A DNA stretch of 64,000 nt from Hippophae tibetana (taxonomy: Eukaryota; Streptophyta; Magnoliopsida; Rosales; Elaeagnaceae): positions 33,385,843 to 33,449,842 of the forward strand of contig CM072810.1 in the NCBI GenBank assembly GCA_037013495.1, written 5' to 3'. The notes beneath the pieces are model-generated. The model was not told the DNA's origin. It made no database searches and was given only the letters and a program-made list of their open reading frames with translations. Position numbers and translations under genes: made by a program. Shown here one piece after another: positions 56,469 to 64,000 of the stretch. Numbering within the stretch: the stretch's first letter is position 1; every line of letters begins with the position of its first letter.

Positions 56469-59400
56469 TCAAGCAAAAGTTACCTTGCTTAAATACATGA
56501 AAAATCCTTGTGAACTTAATGTTAAATGAATCACTTGGGCAAGTATTCGAACTGCATCACTTGTATCCAATATGTCAGCCATCCACTTATGAGGACACAA
56601 AGAACTTGGCTTTATAGACATCAAGGATAGTGGTCTTGCCAAGATCTTTTTGACACAGTTTTTAGGAATGATGACTCTAATACCAATGAAGAGAAATGGG
56701 ATCTACTTTCCCAAAGAGTTACTAAATTTCTTAGATAGAATTAACCCTTTTTAGGGGTTTTAGAAAAAAATAATCATAGCTCCAAAATGATTATTTCAAT
56801 GAATTTAGAGTTGTACTTCTTCCAAACAACATGAAATATTTTGCAGACCACTCATATAGGTATTTGAGCTAAAAAATAAATCTAGAACTACGAAGTTGAC
56901 CAAAAATTTTGAACTCTATATCCAGCAAGAGGATGAAACTTGGAACAAATTCTAATCATGTTTTTCAAACATTATCAACTACTCGTACAATTTGGGTGGA
57001 CCTATAAGGAAAGGGCATTAGATTGAGAAATTCCTTACTAGCTTACCTTATCATTTTCAAGAAAAAGTTACCTTGCTTAAATACATGAAAAATCCTTGTG
57101 AACTTACTGTTAAATGAATCACTTGGGCAAGTATTCGAACTGCATCACTTGTATCCAATATGTCAGCCATCCACTTATGAGGAGACAAAGAACTTGGCTT
57201 TATAGACATCAAGGATAGTGGTCTTAGCGAAGATCTTTTTGACACAGTTTTTAGGAATGATGACTCTAATACCAATGAAGAGAAATGGGATCTACTTTCC
57301 CAGAGAGTTACTAAATTTCTTAGATAGAATTAACCCTTTTTAGGGGTTTTAGAAAAAAAGAATCATAGCTCCAAAATGATTATTTCAATGAATTTGGAGT
57401 TGTACTTCTTCCAAACAACATGAAATATTTTGCAGACCACTCATATAGGTATTTGAGCTAAAAAATAAATCTAAAACTACGAAGTTGATTAAAAATTTTG
57501 AACTCTATATCCAGCAAGAGGATGAAACTTGGAACAAATTCTAATCATGTTTTTCAAACATTATCAACTACTCGTACAATTTGGGTGGACCTATAAGGAA
57601 AGGGAAGTAGATTGAGAAATTCCTTACTAGCTTACTTTATCATTTTCAAGCAAAAGTTACCTTGCTTAAATACATGAAAAATCCGTGTGAACTTACTGTT
57701 AAATGAATCACTTGGGCAAGTATTCGAACTGCATCACTTGTATCCAATATGTCAGCCATCCACTTACGAGGACACAAAGAACTTGGCTTTGTAGACATCA
57801 AGGATAATGGTCTTAGCGAAGATCTTTTTGACACAGTTTTTAGGAATGATGACTCTAATACCAACGAAGAGAAATGGGATCTACTTTCCCAGAGAGTTAC
57901 TAAATTTCTTGGATAGAATTAACCCTTTTTAGGGGTTTTCGAAAAAAATAATCATAGCTCCAAAATGATTATTTCAATGAATTTGGAGTTGTACTTCTTC
58001 CAAACAACATGAAATATTTTGCAGACCACTAATATAGGTATTTGAGCTAAAAAATAAATCTAGAACTACGAAGTTGATTAAAAATTTTGAACTCTATATC
58101 CAGCAAGAGGATGAAACTTGGAACAAATTCTAATCATGTTTTTCAAACATTATCAACTACTCGTACAATTTGGGTGGACCTATAAGGAAAGGGAAGTAGA
58201 TTGAGAAATTCCTTACTAGCTTACTTTATCATTTTCAAGCAAAAGTTACCTTGCTTAAATACATGAAAAATCCGTGTGAACTTACTGTTAAATGAATCAC
58301 TTGGGCAAGTATTCGAACTGCATCACTTGTATCCAATATGTCAGCCATCCACTTACGAGGACACAAAGAACTTGGCTTTATAGACATCAAGGATAATGGT
58401 CTTAGCGAAGATCTTTTTGACACAGTTTTTAGGAATGATGACTCTAATACAAACAAAGAGAAATGGGATCTACTTTCCCAGAGAGTTACTAAATTTCTTG
58501 GATAGAATTAACCCTTTTTAGGGGTTTTCGAAAAAAATAATCATAGCTCCAAAATGATTATTTCAATGAATTTGGAGTTGTACTTCTTCCAAATAACATG
58601 AAATAATTTGCAGACCACTCATATAAGTATTTGAGCTAAAAAATAAATCTAGAACTACGAAGTTGATTAAAAAATTTGAACTCTATATCCAGCAAGAGGA
58701 TGAAACTTGGAACAAATTCTAATCATGTTTTTCAAACATTATCAACTACTCGTACAATTTGGGTGGACCCATAAGGAAAGGGAAGTAGATTGAGAAATTC
58801 CTTACTAGCTTACTTTATCATTTTCAAGCAAAAGTTACCTTGCTTAAATACATGAAAAATCCTTGTGAACTTACTGTTAAATGAATCACTTCGGCAAGTA
58901 TTCGAACTGCATCACTTGTATCCAATATGTCAGCAATCCAGTTATGAGGACACAAAGAACTTGGCTTTATAGACATCAAGGATAGTGGTCTTAGCCATGA
59001 TCTTTTTGACACAGTTTTTAGGAATGATGACTCTAATACCAATGAAGAGAAATGGGATCTACTTTCCCAGAGAGTTACTAAATTTCTTAGATAGAATTAA
59101 CCCTTTTTATGGGTTTTAGAAAAAAATAATCATAGCTCCAAAATGATTATTTCAATGAATTTGGAGTTGTACTTCTTCCAAACAACATGAAATATTTTGC
59201 AGACCACTCATATAGGTATTTGAGCTAAAAAATAAATCTAGAACTACGAAGTTGATTAAAAATTTTGAACTCTATATCCAGCAAGAGGATGAAACTTGGA
59301 ACAAATTCTAATCATGTTTTTCAAACATTATCAACTACTCGTACAATTTGGGTGGACCTATAAGGAAAGGGAAGTAGATTGAGAAATTCCTTACTAGCTT

Positions 59401-62400
59401 ACTTTATCATTTTCAAGCAAAAGTTACCTTGCTTAAATACATGAAAAATCCTTGTGAACTTACTGTTAAATGAATCACTTCGGCAAGTATTCGAACTGCA
59501 TCACTTGTATCCAATATGTCAGCAATCCAGTTATGAGGACACAAAGAACTTGGCTTTATAGACATCAAGGATAGTGGTCTTAGCCATGATCTTTTTGACA
59601 CAGTTTTTAGGAATGATGACTCTAATACCAATGAAGAGAAATGGGATCTACTTTCCCAGAGAGTTACTAAATTTCTTAGATAGAATTAACCCTTTTTAGG
59701 GGTTTTAGAAAAAAATAATCATAGCTCCAAAATGATTATTTCAATGAATTTGGAGTTGTACTTCTTCCAAACAACATGAAATATTTTGCAGACCACTCAT
59801 ATAGGTATTTGAGCTAAAAAATAAATCTAGAACTACGAAGTTGATTAAAAATTTTGAACTCTATATCCAGCAAGAGGATGAAACTTGGAACAAATTCTAA
59901 TCATGTTTTTCAAACATTATCAACTACTCGTACAATTTGGGTGGACCTATAAGGAAAGGGAAGTAGATTGAGAAATTCCTTACTAGCTTACTTTATCTTT
60001 TTCAAGCAAAAGTTACCTTGCTTAAATACATGAAAAATCCTTGTGAACTTACTGTTAAATGAATCACTTGGGCAAGTATTCGAACTGCATCACTTGTATC
60101 CAATATGTCGGCCATCCACTTATGAGGACACAAAGAACTTGGCTTTATAGACATCAAGGATAGTGGTCTTAGCCAAGATCTTTTTGACATAGTTTTTAGG
60201 AATGATGACTCTAATACCAATGAAGAGAAATGGGATCTACTTTCCCAGAGAGTTACTAAATTTCTTAGATAGAATTAACCCTTTTTAGGGGTTTTAGAAA
60301 AAAATAATCATAGCTCCAAAATGATTATTTCAATGAATTTGGAGTTGTACTTCTTCCAAACAACATGAAATATTTTGCAGACCACTCATATAGGTATTTG
60401 AGCTAAAAAATAAATCTAGAACTACGAAGTTGATTAAAAATTTTGAACTCTATATCCAGCAAGAGGATGAAACTTGGAACAAATTCTAATCATGTTTTTC
60501 AAACATTATCAACTACTCGTACAATTTGGGTGGACCTATAAGGAAAGGGAAGTAGATTGAGAAATTCCTTACTAGCTTACTTTATCTTTTTCAAGCAAAA
60601 GTTACCTTGCTTAAATACATGAAAAATCCTTGTGAACTTAATGTTAAATGAATCACTTGGGCAAGTATTCGAACTGCATCACTTGTATCCAATATGTCAG
60701 CCATCCACTTATGAGGACACAAAGAACTTGGCTTTATAGACATCAAGGATAGTGGTCTTGCCAAGATCTTTTTGACACAGTTTTTAGGAATGATGACTCT
60801 AATACCAATGAAGAGAAATGGGATCTACTTTCCCAAAGAGTTACTAAATTTCTTAGATAGAATTAACCCTTTTTAGGGGTTTTAGAAAAAAATAATCATA
60901 GCTCCAAAATGATTATTTCAATGAATTTAGAGTTGTACTTCTTCCAAACAACATGAAATATTTTGCAGACCACTCATATAGGTATTTGAGCTAAAAAATA
61001 AATCTAGAACTACGAAGTTGACCAAAAATTTTGAACTCTATATCCAGCAAGAGGATGAAACTTGGAACAAATTCTAATCATGTTTTTCAAACATTATCAA
61101 CTACTCGTACAATTTGGGTGGACCTATAAGGAAAGGGCATTAGATTGAGAAATTCCTTACTAGCTTACCTTATCATTTTCAAGAAAAAGTTACCTTGCTT
61201 AAATACATGAAAAATCCTTGTGAACTTACTGTTAAATGAATCACTTGGGCAAGTATTCGAACTGCATCACTTGTATCCAATATGTCAGCCATCCACTTAT
61301 GAGGAGACAAAGAACTTGGCTTTATAGACATCAAGGATAGTGGTCTTAGCCAAGATCTTTTTGACACAGTTTTTAGGAATGATGACTCTAATACCAATGA
61401 AGAGAAATGGGATCTACTTTCCCAGAGAGTTACTAAATTTCTTAGATAGAATTAACCCTTTTTAGGGGTTTTAGAAAAAAAGAATCATAGCTCCAAAATG
61501 ATTATTTCAATGAATTTGGAGTTGTACTTCTTCCAAACAACATGAAATATTTTGCAGACCACTCATATAGGTATTTGAGCTAAAAAATAAATCTAAAACT
61601 ACGAAGTTGATTAAAAATTTTGAACTCTATATCCAGCAAGAGGATGAAACTTGGAACAAATTCTAATCATGTTTTTCAAACATTATCAACTACTCGTACA
61701 ATTTGGGTGGACCTATAAGGAAAGGGAAGTAGATTGAGAAATTCCTTACTAGCTTACTTTATCATTTTCAAGCAAAAGTTACCTTGCTTAAATACATGAA
61801 AAATCCGTGTGAACTTACTGTTAAATGAATCACTTGGGCAAGTATTCGAACTGCATCACTTGTATCCAATATGTCAGCCATCCACTTACGAGGACACAAA
61901 GAACTTGGCTTTGTAGACATCAAGGATAATGGTCTTAGCGAAGATCTTTTTGACACAGTTTTTAGGAATGATGACTCTAATACCAACGAAGAGAAATGGG
62001 ATCTACTTTCCCAGAGAGTTACTAAATTTCTTGGATAGAATTAACCCTTTTTAGGGGTTTTCGAAAAAAATAATCATAGCTCCAAAATGATTATTTCAAT
62101 GAATTTGGAGTTGTACTTCTTCCAAACAACATGAAATATTTTGCAGACCACTAATATAGGTATTTGAGCTAAAAAATAAATCTAGAACTACGAAGTTGAT
62201 TAAAAATTTTGAACTCTATATCCAGCAAGAGGATGAAACTTGGAACAAATTCTAATCATGTTTTTCAAACATTATCAACTACTCGTACAATTTGGGTGGA
62301 CCTATAAGGAAAGGGAAGTAGATTGAGAAATTCCTTACTAGCTTACTTTATCATTTTCAAGCAAAAGTTACCTTGCTTAAATACATGAAAAATCCGTGTG

Positions 62401-63536
62401 AACTTACTGTTAAATGAATCACTTGGGCAAGTATTCGAACTGCATCACTTGTATCCAATATGTCAGCCATCCACTTACGAGGACACAAAGAACTTGGCTT
62501 TATAGACATCAAGGATAATGGTCTTAGCGAAGATCTTTTTGACACAGTTTTTAGGAATGATGACTCTAATACCAACGAAGAGAAATGGGATCTACTTTCC
62601 CAGAGAGTTACTAAATTTCTTGGATAGAATTAACCCTTTTTAGGGGTTTTCGAAAAAAATAATCATAGCTCCAAAATGATTATTTCAATGAATTTGGAGT
62701 TGTACTTCTTCCAAATAACATGAAATAATTTGCAGACCACTCATATAAGTATTTGAGCTAAAAAATAAATCTAGAACTACGAAGTTGATTAAAAAATTTG
62801 AACTCTATATCCAGCAAGAGGATGAAACTTGGAACAAATTCTAATCATGTTTTTCAAACATTATCAACTACTCGTACAATTTGGGTGGACCCATAAGGAA
62901 AGGGAAGTAGATTGAGAAATTCCTTACTAGCTTACTTTATCATTTTCAAGCAAAAGTTACCTTGCTTAAATACATGAAAAATCCTTGTGAACTTACTGTT
63001 AAATGAATCACTTCGGCAAGTATTCGAACTGCATCACTTGTATCCAATATGTCAGCAATCCAGTTATGAGGACACAAAGAACTTGGCTTTATAGACATCA
63101 AGGATAGTGGTCTTAGCCATGATCTTTTTGACACAGTTTTTAGGAATGATGACTCTAATACCAATGAAGAGAAATGGGATCTACTTTCCCAGAGAGTTAC
63201 TAAATTTCTTAGATAGAATTAACCCTTTTTATGGGTTTTAGAAAAAAATAATCATAGCTCCAAAATGATTATTTCAATGAATTTGGAGTTGTACTTCTTC
63301 CAAACAACATGAAATATTTTGCAGACCACTCATATAGGTATTTGAGCTAAAAAATAAATCTAGAACTACGAAGTTGATTAAAAATTTTGAACTCTATATC
63401 CAGCAAGAGGATGAAACTTGGAACAAATTCTAATCATGTTTTTCAAACATTATCAACTACTCGTACAATTTGGGTGGACCTATAAGGAAAGGGAAGTAGA
63501 TTGAGAAATTCCTTACTAGCTTACTTTATCATTTTC

Positions 63537-63556
63537 AAGCAAAAGTTACCTTGCTT
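63537..63556. other. AAGCAA/TTGCTT inverted repeat (representative)
   Basis: Six-base arms, AAGCAA and TTGCTT, are separated by AAGTTACC. D-class monomers with TTCAAGAAAAAG break the left arm, so this dyad is class-specific and not universal. Confidence 0.65.
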
Positions 63557-63809
63557 AAATACATGAAAAATCCTTGTGAACTTACTGTTAAATGAATCAC
63601 TTCGGCAAGTATTCGAACTGCATCACTTGTATCCAATATGTCAGCAATCCAGTTATGAGGACACAAAGAACTTGGCTTTATAGACCTCAAGGATAGTGGT
63701 CTTAGCCATGATCTTTTTGACACAGTTTTTAGGAATGATGACTCTAATACCAATGAAGAGAAATGGGATCTACTTTCCCAGAGAGTTACTAAATTTCTTA
63801 GATAGAATT

Positions 63810-63826
63810 AACCCTTTTTAGGGGTT
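63810..63826. other. Short hairpin AACCCT-TTTT-AGGGGTT (representative)
   Basis: AACCCT can pair with AGGGGTT, with one bulged G and a TTTT loop. It occurs in nearly all non-A monomers; A-class monomers have AGCCCTTTTTT instead, which shortens the stem. A few copies alter it, for example CCCTTTTTATGGG at 59103 and 63225. It lies just upstream of the 10-bp inverted repeat. The function is unknown. Confidence 0.7.
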
Positions 63827-63834
63827 TTAGAAAA

Positions 63835-63863
63835 AAATAATCATAGCTCCAAAATGATTATTT
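63835..63863. other. Perfect 10-bp inverted repeat, 9-bp spacer (representative)
   Basis: AAATAATCAT and ATGATTATTT are perfect reverse complements separated by AGCTCCAAA. The perfect form needs the CATAGCTCC variant. Monomers with CCGAGCTC or CCGATCTC have only eight paired bases. The perfect form is the rule in the right half of the array. It could form a cruciform or bind a dimeric protein; that is inference. Confidence 0.8.
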
Positions 63864-64000
63864 CAATGAATTTGGAGTTGTACTTCTTCCAAACAACATG
63901 AAATATTTTGCAGACCACTCATATAGGTATTTGAGCTAAAAAATAAATCTAGAACTACGAAGTTGATTAAAAATTTTGAACTCTATATCCAACAAGAGGA

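Larger units (their letters stand above)
54408..57940 (+). repeat. Hexamer duplication at 3533 bp, copy 2
   Basis: This is the second copy of the 3533-bp hexamer. The junction lies within 54408-54498, because the continuation of copy 2 first differs from copy 1 at CACTCATAT (54498) against CACTAATAT (58031). Among the few private differences are GAAATTACTTAC near 54677 against GAAATTCC near 51144. Confidence 0.92.
55684..59805 (+). repeat. Heptamer duplication at 4122 bp, copy 1
   Basis: Monomers 55880, 56469, 57057, 57646, 58235, 58824 and 59413 pair with 60002, 60591, 61179, 61768, 62357, 62946 and 63535 at 4122 bp. Shared markers are the 1-bp deletion in CTTGCCAAG, CACTAATATAGG, GGACCCATAAGG, two consecutive F-class monomers, and CCCTTTTTATGGG. 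The upstream boundary follows the mismatch at 55683/59805; the junction is within about 59806-59997. Confidence 0.92.
59806..63927 (+). repeat. Heptamer duplication at 4122 bp, copy 2
   Basis: This is the second heptamer copy. Private changes include ATGTCGGCC near 60110, GCCAAG near 61350 where copy 1 has GCGAAG, and AGACCTCAAGG near 63685. In the other direction, copy 1 has ACAAACAAAGAG near 58450 where copy 2 has ACCAACGAAGAG. The sequence continues as monomer DNA to the end of the window (64000). Confidence 0.9.
1..64000 (+). repeat. Satellite DNA array, ~589-bp monomer, ~108.6 head-to-tail copies
   Basis: The same AT-rich sequence (about two thirds A+T by eye) recurs throughout in one orientation, with no unrelated DNA between copies. 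Most spacings are 589 bp; those involving A/B-class monomers are 590-591 bp. Register points (T before CAAG in TTTTCAAG): 375, 965, 1556, 2146, 2734, 3323, 3913, 4504, 5093, 5781, 6370, 6960, 7551, 8141, 8730, 9321, 9912, 10502, 11091, 11681, 12272, 12862, 13451, 14042, 14632, then every 589 bp from 15221 to 18166, 18756 and every 589 to 23468, 24058, 24648, 25238 and every 589 to 28772, 29363, 29953 and every 589 to 32309, 32899 and every 589 to 35255, 35845, 36435, 37025 and every 589 to 46449, 47042 and every 589 to 49987, 50580 and every 589 to 52936, 53524 and every 589 to 56469, 57057 and every 589 to 60591, 61179 and every 589 to 63535. The array runs off both ends. Family and species are not recognised; a centromeric or other heterochromatic location is inferred. 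Confidence 0.99.

Noticed and set aside
2146..63753. A 72-codon minus-strand ORF (start MVLESSFLK) recurring in about three quarters of the monomers
   Set aside because: It recurs only because the DNA recurs. Changes within it are mostly amino-acid-altering (S/W, H/R, K/N, M/I, Q/E, G/R). B- and A-class monomers lack it, and a 1-bp deletion in three copies breaks it. No domain, signal peptide or promoter was recognised.
1..64000. CENP-B box
   Set aside because: I looked for TTCG followed four bases later by A and then CGGG on both strands. The TTCG sites present (ATTCGAACT, and CTTCGTAG on the minus strand) do not continue into CGGG.
1..64000. CRISPR array or bacterial repeat
   Set aside because: The repeat unit is about 589 bp with no unique spacers. 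Copies abut directly and vary by substitution, which fits satellite DNA and not a CRISPR array.
1..64000. LTR retrotransposon or rDNA spacer repeat
   Set aside because: No reverse transcriptase, integrase or gag-like frame is present, there is no primer-binding-site/polypurine arrangement at a fixed interval, and no rRNA sequence is recognised anywhere.

Overview
The whole 64 kb is one uninterrupted satellite-DNA array. About 108.6 copies of a roughly 589-bp monomer run head to tail in a single orientation from the first base to the last, so neither array edge is in the window. I found no gene, RNA gene, transposable element, CRISPR array or unique spacer. The open reading frames (60-81 codons) recur once per monomer, change by non-synonymous substitutions, and are lost in whole monomer classes without consequence. 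I read them as chance ORFs and do not annotate them as genes.

The organism is a eukaryote. Arrays of long monomers with nested higher-order repeats (HORs) are typical of centromeric, pericentromeric or subtelomeric heterochromatin. A plant is my best guess, from the AT-rich long monomer and apparent CpG decay, but I do not recognise the family and cannot name a species.

I number monomers by the T just before the CAAG of the conserved TTTTCAAG motif. Layout: (1) 0-14 kb is the most diverse part, with A, B, C, D and E monomer classes in pentamers (period about 2.95 kb) and then tetramers (2.36 kb), plus a 590-bp single-monomer duplication and a 99-bp partial duplication. (2) 12.58-27.90 kb and 27.90-40.28 kb are two copies of a tandem segmental duplication of 15.3 kb. 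The second is five monomers shorter because of later gains or losses of whole monomers. (3) 38.2-45.3 kb is organised as four trimers of 1767 bp. (4) 44.3-51.4 kb is a hexamer duplicated at 3538 bp. (5) 50.9-58.0 kb is an overlapping hexamer duplication at 3533 bp. (6) 55.7 kb to the end is a heptamer duplication at 4122 bp.

From left to right the array becomes more homogeneous. The divergent A and B classes are confined to the left of about 37 kb, while the right part holds only closely related D/E/F-type monomers. Within each monomer the most structured parts are a dyad-rich module (a short hairpin followed by a 10-bp inverted repeat) and, on the minus strand, a degenerate tRNA/SINE-like stretch with a good B box. 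All similarity and boundary statements come from reading the sequence by eye; no alignment was run.
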